Shown: one piece after another, positions 23,464 through 33,602 of the stretch
Numbering within the stretch: the first letter of the stretch is position 1
Layout of the letters: every line of letters begins with the position of its first letter
Translations under genes and position numbers: made by a program
Notes under the pieces: generated by a model
The model's database searches: none
What the model saw: the letters and a program-made list of their open reading frames with translations, nothing else
Told to the model about the DNA's origin: nothing
Origin: Pararhodobacter sp. CCB-MM2
GTDB lineage: Bacteria; Pseudomonadota; Alphaproteobacteria; Rhodobacterales; Rhodobacteraceae
Direction of reading: 5' to 3'
Length of the DNA stretch: 64,000 bases
Assembly (NCBI RefSeq): GCF_001691415.1
Contig: NZ_LRRR01000001.1
Coordinates: 372,001 to 436,000 of the forward strand

Positions 23464-26328
23464 ATGGCAGACCAGAAATTCATCGAGATCCGGGGCGCGC
23501 GCGAGCATAACCTCAAGGACGTCAGCGTGGACATTCCGCGCGACCAGTTGGTGGTGATGACCGGGCTTTCGGGCTCGGGCAAATCCTCGCTGGCCTTCGA
23601 CACGATCTATGCCGAGGGGCAGCGGCGCTATGTCGAGAGCCTCAGCGCCTATGCGCGCCAGTTCCTCGACATGATGCAGAAGCCGGATGTCGATCACATC
23701 GCCGGCCTCTCACCCGCGATTTCCATCGAGCAGAAGACGACCTCGAAGAACCCACGCTCGACCGTCGGCACGGTGACTGAGATCCACGATTACCTGCGCC
23801 TGCTCTTCGCCCGCGCCGGCACCCCCTACTCGCCCGCGACCGGGCTGCCGATCGAGGCGCAGCAAGTGCAGGACATGGTCGACCGTGTCCTGCAGATGGA
23901 GGAAGGCACCCGTGCCTATCTGCTGGCGCCGATCGTCCGCGACCGCAAGGGCGAGTACAAGAAGGAGATGCTGGAGCTCCGGAAGCAGGGCTTCCAGCGC
24001 GTGAAGGTCGACGGCACCTTCCATGAACTCGACACTCCGCCCGAGCTGGACAAAAAGTTCCGCCACGATATCGACGTCGTGGTCGATCGGATCGTCGTGC
24101 GTCCCGGCATGGAGACGCGTCTGGCGGATTCGTTCCGCACCGCGCTGGACCTTGCCGACGGGATCGCCGTTCTGGAAATGGCCTCGGCGCCTAAGGGCGA
24201 AGCGCCTGAACGCATCACCTTCTCCGAGAATTTCGCCTGCCCGGTCAGCGGCTTCACCATCCCCGAGATCGAGCCGCGCCTGTTCTCGTTCAACGCCCCC
24301 TTCGGCCCCTGCCCCGCCTGTGACGGCCTCGGTGTCGAGCTGTTCTTCGACGAACGCCTTGTCGTGCCCGACGCCATGCTGCGCCTCGAAGACGGCGCCA
24401 TCGCGCCCTGGCGCAAGGGCAAGACGCCGTATTTCCTGCAGACCATCGAGGCGCTGGCCAAGCATTACAAATTCAGCGCCAAGAAGCCGTGGCGCGACCT
24501 GCCGGACAACGTCAAGGACGTGCTGCTGCATGGCTCGAAGGGCGAGGAAATCCCCTTCCGCTATGACGATTCCGGCCGTGTCTATCAGGTGACCCGCGTC
24601 TTCGAAGGCGTGATCCCGAATATGGAACGCCGTTGGAAGGAAACCGACAGCGCCTGGGTGCGTGAGGAATTCGAGCGCTACCAGAACAACCGCCCCTGCT
24701 CGACCTGCGGCGGCGCCCGTCTGAAGCCCGAGGCCCTGGCGGTGAAGATCGCCGGGATGCATATTTCACAGGTCTCGGAAATGTCAATCCGTGAGGCCTT
24801 GGCTTGGGTCGAAGATGCACCGAACCATCTGTCGAAGCAGAAGAACCAGATCGCCACGGCGATCCTGAAGGAAATCCGCGAGCGTCTCGGCTTCCTCGTG
24901 AATGTGGGCCTCGACTACCTGACCCTGTCCCGCGCCGCCGGCACGTTGTCGGGCGGTGAGAGCCAGCGGATCCGCCTCGCCTCGCAAATCGGCTCGGGCC
25001 TGACCGGCGTGCTTTACGTGTTGGACGAGCCCTCTATCGGACTGCACCAGCGTGACAATGACCGCCTGCTGACCACCCTGCGCAACCTGCGCGATCAGGG
25101 CAACACCGTGCTGGTGGTCGAACATGACGAGGATGCTATCCGTACCGCCGATTATGTGCTGGATATCGGCCCCGGCGCCGGTGTGCATGGCGGGCGCATC
25201 GTCAGCCAAGGCACGCCCGATCAGATCGCCTCGGACCCCGTCAGCCTGACCGGGCAGTATCTCTCGGGCCAGCGCCGGATTGAGGTCCCCGCGCATCGGC
25301 GCGAAGGAAATGGCAAGGCGATCCGGGTGGTGAAGGCTTCGGGCAACAACCTGCATGATGTGACGGTCGATTTCCCGCTGGGCAAATTCGTCTGCGTGAC
25401 CGGCGTGTCGGGCGGCGGCAAGTCGACGCTGACCATCGAGACCCTGTTCAAGACCGCCTCGATGCGGCTGAACGGCGCGCGCCAAACGCCCGCGCCTTGC
25501 GAGACCGTGCAGGGGTTGCAGCATCTCGACAAGGTCATCGACATCGACCAGCGCCCCATCGGCCGCACCCCGCGCTCGAACCCCGCCACCTATACCGGCG
25601 CTTTCGGCCCGATCCGCGACTGGTTCGCCGGCCTGCCGGAAGCCAAGGCGCGTGGCTATAAGCCAGGGCGGTTCTCGTTCAACGTCAAAGGCGGGCGCTG
25701 TGAGGCGTGTCAGGGCGATGGCGTCCTGAAGATCGAGATGAACTTCCTGCCTGACGTCTACGTCACCTGCGAGACCTGCAAGGGCAAGCGGTACAACCGC
25801 GAGACGCTGGAGGTTTTGTTCAAGGGTAAATCAATTTCCGACGTCCTCGACATGACGGTCGAGGAAGCGCAGGAGTTCTTCTCGGCCGTACCCTCCATCC
25901 GCGAGAAGATGGACGCGCTGATGCAGGTGGGCCTTGGTTACATCAAGGTCGGCCAGCAGGCGACCACGCTGTCCGGCGGTGAGGCGCAGCGGGTGAAGCT
26001 GTCGAAGGAACTTGCCCGGCGGTCCACGGGCAAGACGCTGTATATCCTCGATGAGCCGACCACTGGCCTGCATTTCGAGGATGTGCGCAAGCTGTTGGAA
26101 GTGCTGCACGAATTGGTGGAACAGGGCAATACGGTCGTGGTCATCGAGCACAATCTCGATGTGATCAAAACCGCCGACTGGATCATCGATATCGGCCCCG
26201 AAGGCGGTGATGGCGGCGGTATGATCGTGGCCGAAGGCACACCAGAAGAGGTGGCCAAGGTCGGGGGAAGCCATACGGGGCATTACCTCGCGCCGCTCCT
26301 CAAGCCGCGGCGCCGGGCAGCAGAGTGA
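23464..26328 (+). CDS. uvrA: Excinuclease ABC subunit A
   Basis: Damage-recognition ATPase of nucleotide excision repair, 954 residues, cytoplasmic; it works with UvrB and UvrC. It has two ABC ATPase modules: Walker [10 protein letters not shown] at residues 34-42 and GVSGGGKST near 646-654; signature [17 protein letters not shown] near 495 and [15 protein letters not shown] near 836. Zinc-binding cysteine pairs are visible (CPACDG, CSTCGG, CEACQG, CETCKG). ATG at 23464 begins the conserved [20 protein letters not shown]; an upstream extension is not family-like. I saw no clear LexA box of the alphaproteobacterial GTTC-N7-GTTC form in the spacer. Confidence 0.97.
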   Translation: MADQKFIEIRGAREHNLKDVSVDIPRDQLVVMTGLSGSGKSSLAFDTIYAEGQRRYVESLSAYARQFLDMMQKPDVDHIAGLSPAISIEQKTTSKNPRSTVGTVTEIHDYLRLLFARAGTPYSPATGLPIEAQQVQDMVDRVLQMEEGTRAYLLAPIVRDRKGEYKKEMLELRKQGFQRVKVDGTFHELDTPPELDKKFRHDIDVVVDRIVVRPGMETRLADSFRTALDLADGIAVLEMASAPKGEAPERITFSENFACPVSGFTIPEIEPRLFSFNAPFGPCPACDGLGVELFFDERLVVPDAMLRLEDGAIAPWRKGKTPYFLQTIEALAKHYKFSAKKPWRDLPDNVKDVLLHGSKGEEIPFRYDDSGRVYQVTRVFEGVIPNMERRWKETDSAWVREEFERYQNNRPCSTCGGARLKPEALAVKIAGMHISQVSEMSIREALAWVEDAPNHLSKQKNQIATAILKEIRERLGFLVNVGLDYLTLSRAAGTLSGGESQRIRLASQIGSGLTGVLYVLDEPSIGLHQRDNDRLLTTLRNLRDQGNTVLVVEHDEDAIRTADYVLDIGPGAGVHGGRIVSQGTPDQIASDPVSLTGQYLSGQRRIEVPAHRREGNGKAIRVVKASGNNLHDVTVDFPLGKFVCVTGVSGGGKSTLTIETLFKTASMRLNGARQTPAPCETVQGLQHLDKVIDIDQRPIGRTPRSNPATYTGAFGPIRDWFAGLPEAKARGYKPGRFSFNVKGGRCEACQGDGVLKIEMNFLPDVYVTCETCKGKRYNRETLEVLFKGKSISDVLDMTVEEAQEFFSAVPSIREKMDALMQVGLGYIKVGQQATTLSGGEAQRVKLSKELARRSTGKTLYILDEPTTGLHFEDVRKLLEVLHELVEQGNTVVVIEHNLDVIKTADWIIDIGPEGGDGGGMIVAEGTPEEVAKVGGSHTGHYLAPLLKPRRRAAE

Positions 26329-26332
26329 GGAT

Positions 26333-26349
26333 GGGGGGCGCTGCCCCCC
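26333..26349 (+). terminator. Stem-loop after uvrA
   Basis: GGGGGGC and GCCCCCC pair perfectly around GCT just after the uvrA stop. No T-run follows immediately; 30 bases on comes the AT-rich GGGATATTATTGGAAC element seen in related form after two other genes of the window. Confidence 0.5.
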
Positions 26350-26498
26350 TCGCCTTCGGCTCACCCCCCGGGATATTATTGGAACAAAGATGCCGGGAGG
26401 CCTGGCTCTCGGCTTCCGCCCGGAAAGCAAGCCAGAGGGCTTGACTTGCCGTCGTGCCGGACGACCCTTCCGGTGGCATTCACGGATGGGAGACGCAG

Positions 26499-27212
26499 AT
26501 GATCCGGCATGAGACTTTGGAATGGACCGATGGTGCGATCACTATGCGTGGCACGCTGGTGCGCGATGAGGGTGTCACGGCCCCTGCGCCCGGCATCCTG
26601 ATCGCCCCGGCCTTCGGTGGCACCGGCCCGGTGGAGGAATCCCGCGCGGAATTGCTGGCCCGCGACGGCTATGTCGTGCTGTTGGGCGACTATTATGGCG
26701 AGGGCAAGAAGGCCGGCAGCCCAGCAGAGGCCTCGTCGCTCATGCAAGGTGTAGAGGCACAGCGCCCGGTGTTGGCCGAGCGGATGACGGCCGCGCTCGA
26801 GGCCCTCGCGGCGCAAGACGTGGTCGATGCATCCCGGTTGGGGGCGATGGGCTTCTGCTATGGTGGCAAGGCAGTGCTGGACCTTGCGCGCAGCGGGGCC
26901 GATATCAAGGTTGCCGGCGCGTTGCACGGGGTGCTGGATGCGCACCCGCAAGCGACCCAGCCGATCAAGGCTTCGGTGCTGGTCATGCATGGCTGGGACG
27001 ATCCGCTGGCGAAACCCGAGGCGGTTCTGGCGCTGGCGAAGGAGCTGACCGAGGCCAGCGCCGATTGGCAGATCCTGGCGTTCGGCCATACTGGCCATGC
27101 TTTCACCAACCCGGCCGCCGCCAGCCCCGAGAACGGCATGGCCTACAGAACGGAAGCGGCCGAGCGGGCTTTCGCCGCGCTCGACCGCCTGTTTGCCGAA
27201 AAGCTGCGCTGA
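26499..27212 (+). CDS. Dienelactone hydrolase family protein
   Basis: Alpha/beta hydrolase of 237 residues, cytoplasmic. The nucleophile elbow is GFCYGG with cysteine (about residue 125), the dienelactone-hydrolase signature, with the acid in HGWDDPLAKPEAV and the histidine in FGHTGHAFTNP. Members open lactone rings in chlorocatechol or other aromatic degradation, but many have broader esterase roles. ATG at 26499 has GGGAG six bases upstream; a further-upstream ATG is less likely. There are no chlorocatechol pathway genes nearby, so the substrate is open. It is convergent with gcdH, four bases between stops. Confidence 0.88.
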   Translation: MIRHETLEWTDGAITMRGTLVRDEGVTAPAPGILIAPAFGGTGPVEESRAELLARDGYVVLLGDYYGEGKKAGSPAEASSLMQGVEAQRPVLAERMTAALEALAAQDVVDASRLGAMGFCYGGKAVLDLARSGADIKVAGALHGVLDAHPQATQPIKASVLVMHGWDDPLAKPEAVLALAKELTEASADWQILAFGHTGHAFTNPAAASPENGMAYRTEAAERAFAALDRLFAEKLR

Positions 27213-27216
27213 GGCG

Positions 27217-28437
27217 TCAGAAGAAGGCCTGGAGACCCGTCTGCGCCCGGCCGAGGATCAGCGCATGCACGTCATGCGTCCCCTCATAGGTGTTGACGGT
27301 CTCCAGGTTCACCATGTGGCGAATGACCTGGAATTCCTCGGAAATCCCGTTGCCGCCATGCATGTCGCGGGCCATCCGCGCGATATCCAGCGCCTTTCCG
27401 CAATTGTTGCGCTTGATGAGCGAGATCATCTCGGGCGCGCCCTGAGCCTCGTCCATCAAACGACCGACCTGTAGCGATGCTTGCAGGCCCAGCGTAATCT
27501 CGGTCTGCATGTCGGCGAGCTTCTTCTGGAACAGCTGCGTGCCGGCGATCGGCTTGTCGAACTGCTTGCGGTCAAGGCCGTATTGGCGCGCGGCATGCCA
27601 GCAGAATTCGGCAGCGCCCATCACGCCCCAGGCGATGCCGTAGCGCGCGCGGTTGAGGCAGCCGAACGGGCCCTTCAGCCCCTCGACATGCGGCAGCAGC
27701 GCGCCCTCACCGACTTCGACATTGTCCATGACGATCTCGCCGGTGGTCGAGGCGCGCAAGCTGAGCTTGCCCTCGATCTTCGGCGCGCTGAGGCCTTCCA
27801 TGCCTTTCTCCAGCACGAAGCCGCGGATACGACCGCCATGCGCTTCGGATTTCGCCCAGACGACGAAGACATCGGCAAACGGCGCGTTCGAGATCCACAT
27901 CTTTGAGCCGGTCAGCTTGTAGCCGGTCGGGGTCTTCTCGGCGCGGGTCTTCATGCCGGCGGGGTCGGAACCGGCATCCGGCTCGGTCAGGCCGAAGCAG
28001 CCGATCAGCGTGCCGGCAGCGAGGCCCGGCAGGTATTTCTGGCGCTGCTCTTCCGAACCGTAAGCATAGATAGGATACATCACCAGCGAGGATTGCACCG
28101 ACATCATCGAGCGATAGCCCGAGTCGACGCGCTCGATCTCGCGCGCGACCAGACCATAGGTCACATAGCCCGCGCCGAGACCGCCATATTCCTCGGGGAT
28201 CGTGGTGCCGAGAAGCCCGGCCTCGCCCATCAGCTTGAAAACTTCGGGGTCCGAGGTCTCGTCGCGGAAGGCCTTGATCACGCGCGGCTGCAGCACCGAT
28301 TGCGCAAATTCCTGGGCGGCATCACGCAGCATGCGCTCGTCTTCCGACAGCTGGCTGTCGAGACGCAGCGCGTCATCCCATTGGAAACGCGACAGGTCCG
28401 GGGCGTCTTTGGGCTTCAGATTGGGGCGGTCACTCAT
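27217..28437 (-). CDS. gcdH: Glutaryl-CoA dehydrogenase
   Basis: FAD-dependent acyl-CoA dehydrogenase (406 residues) that oxidatively decarboxylates glutaryl-CoA to crotonyl-CoA in lysine and tryptophan degradation. The family-specific N-terminal [20 protein letters not shown] is present, as are [16 protein letters not shown], the substrate-binding arginine region [15 protein letters not shown], and the catalytic glutamate in [16 protein letters not shown] near the end. It is transcribed divergently from a LysR-family gene, the arrangement known for gcdH and its regulator. The spacer of 85 bases holds a CCGAT-AG-ATCGG dyad. Confidence 0.95.
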   Translation of the reverse strand: MSDRPNLKPKDAPDLSRFQWDDALRLDSQLSEDERMLRDAAQEFAQSVLQPRVIKAFRDETSDPEVFKLMGEAGLLGTTIPEEYGGLGAGYVTYGLVAREIERVDSGYRSMMSVQSSLVMYPIYAYGSEEQRQKYLPGLAAGTLIGCFGLTEPDAGSDPAGMKTRAEKTPTGYKLTGSKMWISNAPFADVFVVWAKSEAHGGRIRGFVLEKGMEGLSAPKIEGKLSLRASTTGEIVMDNVEVGEGALLPHVEGLKGPFGCLNRARYGIAWGVMGAAEFCWHAARQYGLDRKQFDKPIAGTQLFQKKLADMQTEITLGLQASLQVGRLMDEAQGAPEMISLIKRNNCGKALDIARMARDMHGGNGISEEFQVIRHMVNLETVNTYEGTHDVHALILGRAQTGLQAFF

Positions 28438-28488
28438 GGGGATCTCCTCTGTTGAGCGTCAAATACCATGCGACAGCGGCCCGGAAAA

Positions 28489-28500
28489 CCGATAGATCGG
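28489..28500. promoter_or_regulatory. CCGAT-N2-ATCGG dyad between gcdH and its LysR gene
   Basis: A perfect 5+2+5 inverted repeat in the divergent promoter region, 22 bases upstream of the LysR start. LysR regulators bind dyads in such spacers. Whether this one is the site is inferred from position. Confidence 0.35.
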
Positions 28501-28522
28501 CATGAAGCCATGAGGAATCGGA

Positions 28523-29404
28523 ATGATACAGCGCCGCCTTCTTCCCAATACGCCCGCGATCCTCGCCTTCGATGCGGTGGCGCGCACCGGCAGTTTCACC
28601 GCCGCCGCGCGGGATCTCGGGCAGACACAGGGGGCGATCTCGCGCCAGATCGCGCAGCTGGAGGGGCAGTTGGGTGTCACGCTGGTGGACCGGGGGGCTC
28701 GCGCCGCCCGGCTGACCGAGGCCGGTATCGCCTATGCCCGCGCGGCGCGGACGGCGCTCGATGCCTTGGGGCGAGGCGCGATGGAGGTGCTGGGGCAGAC
28801 ACCCGAGCGCGGATTGTCGCTGGCGATCCTGCCCACCTTCGGCACCCGCTGGCTGATGCCGCGCATCCCCCGCTTCGTGCGCCGCCACCCCGAGATCACC
28901 CTGCATTTCGCCACCCGCATCGGCCGCTTCGACCTCGGCGCCGAGGGGATCGATGCCGCGATCCATTCCGGGACCGGCAATTGGCCCGGCGCGCGACTGA
29001 CGCTGCTGATGGAAGAGCGCGTGATCCCCGTCGCCGCGCCGGGCACCAAGGGCATCGCCGGGCAACCGCTGCTGGCCTTGGCAACCCGCCCGCAGGCCTG
29101 GCCCGACTATTGGGCGCGAACCGGGCAGTCCGGCCCCCTGCCCGCGCCGGCCATGCGGCTGGAACAGGTGGCGACGCTGGCGCAGGCCGCGGCCGGAGGA
29201 TTGGGGGTCGCCCTGATGCCCGCCTTCTTGATCCGGCCAGAACTCGACAGCGGCGCGCTGGTGCCTTTGGGCGAGGAATGTGCCACCGGCTTCGGCTATT
29301 GGTTCGCCGAGCCTGAAACCGCCCCCGGCCAACGCCCGAAACCTGCCGTCGCCCTCTTCAAGGACTGGCTGATCACCGAAACCGACCGCGATACGGTTGT
29401 CTGA
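28523..29404 (+). CDS. LysR-family regulator (GcvA/GcdR-like)
   Basis: Regulator of 293 residues with an N-terminal winged helix (about 8-66; AILAFDAVARTGSFTAAARD, LGQTQGAISRQIAQLE) and the C-terminal periplasmic-binding-like effector domain (about 95-290). The pattern (LAILPTFGTRWLMPRI, LHFATRIGRFDL) matches the GcvA-like group. It is divergent from gcdH and very probably activates it in response to glutarate or glutaryl-CoA, as known for GcdR in other proteobacteria (inference for this strain). Its stop lies 22 bases from the convergent queA gene. Confidence 0.9.
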   Translation: MIQRRLLPNTPAILAFDAVARTGSFTAAARDLGQTQGAISRQIAQLEGQLGVTLVDRGARAARLTEAGIAYARAARTALDALGRGAMEVLGQTPERGLSLAILPTFGTRWLMPRIPRFVRRHPEITLHFATRIGRFDLGAEGIDAAIHSGTGNWPGARLTLLMEERVIPVAAPGTKGIAGQPLLALATRPQAWPDYWARTGQSGPLPAPAMRLEQVATLAQAAAGGLGVALMPAFLIRPELDSGALVPLGEECATGFGYWFAEPETAPGQRPKPAVALFKDWLITETDRDTVV

Positions 29405-29426
29405 CCTTTCATTCTGCCGAAAATAC

Positions 29427-30479
29427 TCAGCCTTTCGGCAGCAGCAATGAGGCGTCCCCGTAGCTGAAAAAGCGATACCGCTCGGCCACGGCATGGTCAT
29501 AGACCGCCCGGATGACCTCGGCCCCCATCAGGGCCGAGACCAGCATCAGCAGCGTCGATTTCGGCAGGTGGAAATTGGTCATCAACCCGTCCGCCGCGTG
29601 GAAGTCGAAGCCCGGGTAGATGAAGATATCCGTCTCGCCACGCCAAGGCTCGACCCGGCCCGAGCGTGCGGCGCTCTCAATGAGCCGTAGCGCCGTGGTG
29701 CCGACCGCGATGACGCGGCCACCTTCGGCCTTGGTCGCGTTGATCTCGGCCGCGGCCTCGGCGGTCACCTGCCCCCATTCGGCATGCATCTTGTGGGTCG
29801 TGACGTCCTCGACCTTCACCGGCAGGAAGGTTCCGGCGCCGACATGCAGCGTCACCTCGGTGAATTGCACACCCTTCGCCCGCAACGCTGCAAGCAGATC
29901 CGCATCGAAATGCAGGCTGGCGGTCGGGGCGGCAACGGCGCCGCGCTCGCGGGCGAAGACGGTCTGGTAGTCCAAGCGGTCCTGCGCATCGGCGGGGCGG
30001 CGGCTCTCGATATAAGGCGGCAGGGGCATGCGACCGGCCTCTTCCAGCGCCGCGTCGAACTCCGGCCCGGTGAGGTCGAAGCTGAGCACCGCCTCGGTCT
30101 CTTCCTTTGCCGAGACCGTCGCCGTCAGCCCGGCGCCGAAATCCACCCGGTCGCCCACGGCCAGCTTCCGCAAGGGTCGCGCCAGCACCCGCCAGCTGCC
30201 ATCGGCTTCGGGGTTCAGCAACGTCGCCTCGACCTTCGCGCGGCCCGAACCATCCTTCGTCTCGCGCACCCGCTCGCCGAACAGCCGCGCCGGGATGACG
30301 CGGGTGTTGTTGATCACCAGCCGGTCGCCGGGGCGCAGGATCTCGGTCAGGTCGGCGACATGGCGGTCAGCCATCGCCGCGCCCTCGACCAGCAGCAGGC
30401 GCGCCGCCGGACGGGGTTTCACCGGCCGGGTCGCGATCAGCTCCTCGGGCAGGTCGAAGTCGAAATCGCTCAGTTTCAC
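29427..30479 (-). CDS. queA: S-adenosylmethionine:tRNA ribosyltransferase-isomerase
   Basis: Enzyme of 350 residues that transfers and isomerises the ribose of SAM onto 7-aminomethyl-7-deazaguanine in tRNA to form epoxyqueuosine. Family features are the start [74 protein letters not shown], and [19 protein letters not shown] near the C-terminus. The start is GTG at 30479 with GGAGAG upstream. No other queuosine gene is in the window. It is divergent from bcp. Confidence 0.95.
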   Translation of the reverse strand: MKLSDFDFDLPEELIATRPVKPRPAARLLLVEGAAMADRHVADLTEILRPGDRLVINNTRVIPARLFGERVRETKDGSGRAKVEATLLNPEADGSWRVLARPLRKLAVGDRVDFGAGLTATVSAKEETEAVLSFDLTGPEFDAALEEAGRMPLPPYIESRRPADAQDRLDYQTVFARERGAVAAPTASLHFDADLLAALRAKGVQFTEVTLHVGAGTFLPVKVEDVTTHKMHAEWGQVTAEAAAEINATKAEGGRVIAVGTTALRLIESAARSGRVEPWRGETDIFIYPGFDFHAADGLMTNFHLPKSTLLMLVSALMGAEVIRAVYDHAVAERYRFFSYGDASLLLPKG

Positions 30480-30563
30480 GCGCGCTCTCCGCAGATTTCC
30501 GCCTGCCGCCCTTTAACGCCCCGCCAAAGCGACTACAACTGAGGCAACCCACAGGAGGCCCCC

Positions 30564-31034
30564 ATGAACGTCGAAGACCAAGCCCCCGATTTCACCGCCC
30601 CCACGCAGAACGGCGGCACGATCAGCCTGTCCGAACTGCGGGGCCAGCCCGTCGTGCTGTATTTCTACCCCAAGGCCGACACGCCGGGTTGCACGCAGGA
30701 AGCAAAGGATTTCACCGAGCTGGGCACCGAATTCGAAGCCGCCGGCGCCAAGGTTCTGGGCGTCAGCAAGGATGCGCCCGGCAAGCTCGACAAGTTCGGA
30801 CTGAAATACGACCTCGGCGTGACGCTGGTGTCGGATGCCGAGGGCGATATCTGCGAGCGTTACGGCGTCTGGGGCGAGAAATCCATGTACGGCAAGAAGT
30901 TCATGGGCATCACCCGCGCCACCTTCCTGATCGATGGCCAAGGCACTATCGCCCGGATCTGGCCCAAGGTCAGCGTGAAGGGCCATGCCGAAGAGGTGCT
31001 GGCAGCCGTCAAGGAGATGGTCGGCCAACCCTGA
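30564..31034 (+). CDS. bcp: Peroxiredoxin, BCP (thiol peroxidase) type
   Basis: Thioredoxin-dependent thiol peroxidase of 156 residues that reduces hydroperoxides. The peroxidatic cysteine lies in FYPKADTPGCTQEAKDF (about residue 45) with the family Thr and Glu next to it. The usual resolving cysteine five residues further on is absent here (Ala-Lys-Asp instead), so it may work as a one-cysteine enzyme or use another cysteine (GDICERYG). It has a strong ribosome site AGGAGG. A GGGGGCC/GGCCCCC hairpin follows 63 bases after the stop, ahead of prfB. Confidence 0.92.
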   Translation: MNVEDQAPDFTAPTQNGGTISLSELRGQPVVLYFYPKADTPGCTQEAKDFTELGTEFEAAGAKVLGVSKDAPGKLDKFGLKYDLGVTLVSDAEGDICERYGVWGEKSMYGKKFMGITRATFLIDGQGTIARIWPKVSVKGHAEEVLAAVKEMVGQP

Positions 31035-31097
31035 GCCGCTGCCCTGCCCGCCCTTGCCTGACAAGGCGACACATTATATCAGACCGATGACTGAGGC

Positions 31098-31116
31098 GGG
31101 GGCCGTTCTGGCCCCC
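31098..31116 (+). terminator. Stem-loop between bcp and prfB
   Basis: GGGGGCC and GGCCCCC pair perfectly around GTTCT, then CTGACTTTATG. It is probably a terminator for bcp, though the T-content after the stem is low. Confidence 0.5.
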
Positions 31117-31141
31117 CTGACTTTATGACGACAGGTGAGAC

Positions 31142-32266
31142 ATGCGCGCGGAAATGCAGAACACGGTCGAGGCGATCAAGAAGTCGCTGGGTCTGCTGGC
31201 CAAGCGTATGGATTGGGAGACCGCCAAGCATCGGCTCGAGGAATTCGACGCGATGATCGAGGACCCGAACCTGTGGAACGACCCGGCCCGCGCCCAGAAG
31301 CTTATGCGCGAGCGTCAGCAGCTGATGGACGCGGTCGCGACGTATGAGTCGATCAGCCGGGATCTTAACGACAATGTCGAGCTGATCGAACTGGGCGAAA
31401 TGGAGGACGATGACGACATCGTCTCCGAGGCCGAGAACGCGATCCGCTCGCTGGCCGAGAAAGCCGCCGCGAAAGAGCTGGAGGCCCTGCTCGACGGCGA
31501 GGCCGATGGCAACGACACCTTCATCGAGATCAACGCCGGCGCCGGCGGGACCGAGGCCTGCGACTGGGCCTCGATGCTGCAGCGGATGTATGTCCGCTGG
31601 GCCGAGAAGCGCGGCTACAAGGTCGAACTGCAATCCGAGGAAGCAGGCGCCGAGGCGGGCATCAAATCGGTGGCCTACAAGATCTCGGGTCCGAATGCCT
31701 ATGGCTGGCTGAAATCGGAATCGGGCGTGCACCGGCTGGTGCGCATCTCGCCCTTCGGCAAGGGCACGCGCGAGACGTCCTTTGCCTCGGTCTGGGTCTA
31801 TCCGGTCGTCGACGACAATATCGAGATCGAAGTGGCGCCGAACGACATTCGCATCGATACCTATCGGTCGTCGGGCGCCGGCGGTCAGCACGTCAACACG
31901 ACCGACTCGGCGGTGCGGATTACCCACCACCCCACCGGGATCGTGGTCACCTCGTCCGAGAAATCGCAGCACCAGAACCGCGACATCGCCATGAAGGCGC
32001 TGAAATCGCGTCTGTACCAGCTGGAGCTGGACAAGCGGAACGCCGCGATCAACGAGGCCCATGAAAACAAGGGGTCTGCAGGCTGGGGCAACCAGATCCG
32101 CAGCTACGTCCTTCAGCCGTACCAGATGGTGAAGGACCTTCGTACGCAGCACGAGACCTCGGATACCTCGGGCGTGCTGGACGGGGATCTTGACGGCTTC
32201 ATGGCCGCCACGCTGGCGCAACAGGTCTCGGGCAAGAGCCGCGCCGACGCTCAGGGCGCTGATTGA
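31142..32266 (+). CDS. prfB: Peptide chain release factor 2
   Basis: Class I release factor (374 residues) for UGA and UAA codons. The peptidyl-transferase-centre motif GGQ lies in SSGAGGQHVNTTDSAVRIT, and the stop-codon tripeptide SPF in RLVRISPFGKGTRE, which identifies RF2 rather than RF1 (PAT/PVT). The gene is one continuous frame: the programmed +1 frameshift at codon 26 of E. coli prfB is not present, since the N-terminal coding sequence has no in-frame TGA. The ribosome site is AGGTGAG. It is followed by a small gene on the other strand across a perfect stem-loop. Confidence 0.96.
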   Translation: MRAEMQNTVEAIKKSLGLLAKRMDWETAKHRLEEFDAMIEDPNLWNDPARAQKLMRERQQLMDAVATYESISRDLNDNVELIELGEMEDDDDIVSEAENAIRSLAEKAAAKELEALLDGEADGNDTFIEINAGAGGTEACDWASMLQRMYVRWAEKRGYKVELQSEEAGAEAGIKSVAYKISGPNAYGWLKSESGVHRLVRISPFGKGTRETSFASVWVYPVVDDNIEIEVAPNDIRIDTYRSSGAGGQHVNTTDSAVRITHHPTGIVVTSSEKSQHQNRDIAMKALKSRLYQLELDKRNAAINEAHENKGSAGWGNQIRSYVLQPYQMVKDLRTQHETSDTSGVLDGDLDGFMAATLAQQVSGKSRADAQGAD

Positions 32267-32276
32267 TCAGCACCGG

Positions 32277-32301
32277 ATCGACACCGGAAATCGGTGTCGA
32301 T
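32277..32301. terminator. Stem-loop between prfB and the 53-residue gene
   Basis: ATCGACACCG and CGGTGTCGAT form a perfect ten-base stem around GAAAT, located between the stops of two convergent genes. No long T-run is present on either side, but position and stability suggest a shared terminator. Confidence 0.6.
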
Positions 32302-32462
32302 CAGACCTTCAGGTTCGGAATGAAGCGCTGCAGGCGGCTATAGTCGCTGATCTCGCGCGTCTTGCGGCGGGTGGTGGAATTCATCGACGTCTCGATGCGC
32401 GAAATGGCCATCAGGTCGTCGTACAGGTCGAACTTCGAGCGGGTCGGGAACGGGCGGGGCAT
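32301..32462 (-). CDS. Small conserved-looking protein of 53 residues
   Basis: ATG at 32462 is preceded by GGAGAG at ideal distance and opens a frame of 53 residues, MPRPFPTRSKFDLYDDLMAI followed by SRIETSMNSTTRRKT and ending RFIPNLKV. Composition is basic and protein-like, not the Arg/Ala/Gly-rich pattern of antisense frames here, and the frame ends at a stem-loop shared with prfB. There is no membrane segment or known motif. I believe it is a real small gene; function unknown. Confidence 0.65.
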   Translation of the reverse strand: MPRPFPTRSKFDLYDDLMAISRIETSMNSTTRRKTREISDYSRLQRFIPNLKV

Positions 32463-32580
32463 GGCGTCTCTCCAGGGTTTCAAGGGCGCCCGTGTAGGGC
32501 GGTGATACTGTGAGAACGATTGAGCACCGCCAAAGGTTCAAAAATTCTGTAAACCGGCGCAGTTTCGTCGAAAAATCGTC

Positions 32581-32606
32581 GTAAATACCTATTTACCGCC
32601 TATAAT
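32581..32606 (+). promoter_or_regulatory. Sixteen-base palindrome next to a TATAAT box
   Basis: GTAAATA-CC-TATTTAC (32581-32596) is a perfect inverted repeat, followed four bases later by a perfect -10 hexamer TATAAT (32601-32606). No good -35 box is present. It lies 130 bases upstream of the DUF2189 gene, in an AT-rich spacer (32463-32736) without other features. A regulator bound here would cover the -35 region. Confidence 0.5.
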
Positions 32607-32736
32607 TTGATCGGATCGGCCCGCCATGGGCATGTTTCGCGGTCGACAGGCCGTTTTTCAACCACGGAATCCGATTGATCGCGCCGTGCCCCCTGCGTTA
32701 GCCTGACCCTGCGCGAACCCATTCATAGAGGTCCCG

Positions 32737-33534
32737 ATGACCGATCTGTCCCCGCAATCGGCCGCCCGTCCGGCCGAACCCTCGCGCATCCCCGAACCTG
32801 CCGCGATCACACCGCAGGATCTGCGCATGGCCCTAGCTTCTGGCTGGCATGATTTCCGCCGCGCCCCGCTCTATGGCCTGTTGTTCAGCGCGGTCTACGT
32901 GCTGGGCGGGTTGATCATGTACGCGATCTTCGCGGCTGCCGCGGCGGAATACTGGTTCATCCCCATCGCCGTCGGCTTCCCGATCCTCGCGCCCTTCGCG
33001 GCCACCGGGCTTTATGAGGTCAGCCGCCGGTTGGAGGCCGGCCTGCCCCTGTCACTGGGCGAGGTCTTCTCGGTCATCTTCGCGCAGAAGGACCGGCAGG
33101 TGCCGTCGATGGCGATGTTCATCCTGCTGGTCTTCATGTTCTGGGTATTCATCGCCCACACGATCTTCGCGCTGTTCTTCGGCCTGTCGCCGATCACCGG
33201 CTCGACCTGGTCGATGCTGCTCAGCGGCAACGGCTTGATGATGCTGCTGGTCGGCGGCGCGATCGGCGGCGTCATGGCCGGGATGTTCTACGCCCTGACC
33301 GTGGTCAGCCTGCCGCTGCTTCTGGACCGCGAGGTCGACTTCATCTCGGCGATGATCGCCAGCTTCGGCTGCGTCAGCCGCAATCCGGTGACCATGGCGC
33401 TGTGGGCGGCCCTGATCGCGGCGGCACTGTTCCTCGGCATGCTGGCGATGTTCCTGGGGCTGTTCATCGCCCTGCCCGTCTTCGGCCATGCAACCTGGCA
33501 CCTGTATCGCCGGCTTCTGCCGCCCGACGCCTGA
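32737..33534 (+). CDS. DUF2189-family integral membrane protein
   Basis: A 265-residue inner-membrane protein with six predicted helices after a hydrophilic, proline-rich N-terminus (about 35 residues). The DUF2189 pattern is visible: ASGWHDFRRAPLYGLLFSAVYVL, PILAPFAATGLYEVSRRLE and FGHATWHLYRRL. Members are predicted membrane proteins of unknown function; some lie near cytochrome oxidase genes, but not here. It stands alone, with a palindrome-containing promoter upstream. Confidence 0.85.
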   Translation: MTDLSPQSAARPAEPSRIPEPAAITPQDLRMALASGWHDFRRAPLYGLLFSAVYVLGGLIMYAIFAAAAAEYWFIPIAVGFPILAPFAATGLYEVSRRLEAGLPLSLGEVFSVIFAQKDRQVPSMAMFILLVFMFWVFIAHTIFALFFGLSPITGSTWSMLLSGNGLMMLLVGGAIGGVMAGMFYALTVVSLPLLLDREVDFISAMIASFGCVSRNPVTMALWAALIAAALFLGMLAMFLGLFIALPVFGHATWHLYRRLLPPDA

Positions 33535-33602
33535 AACCAACGCACCCACATGCAAAACGGGGGGCCAAGGCCCCCCGCTTTCAATTCCATGATGCCGGTC
33601 GA

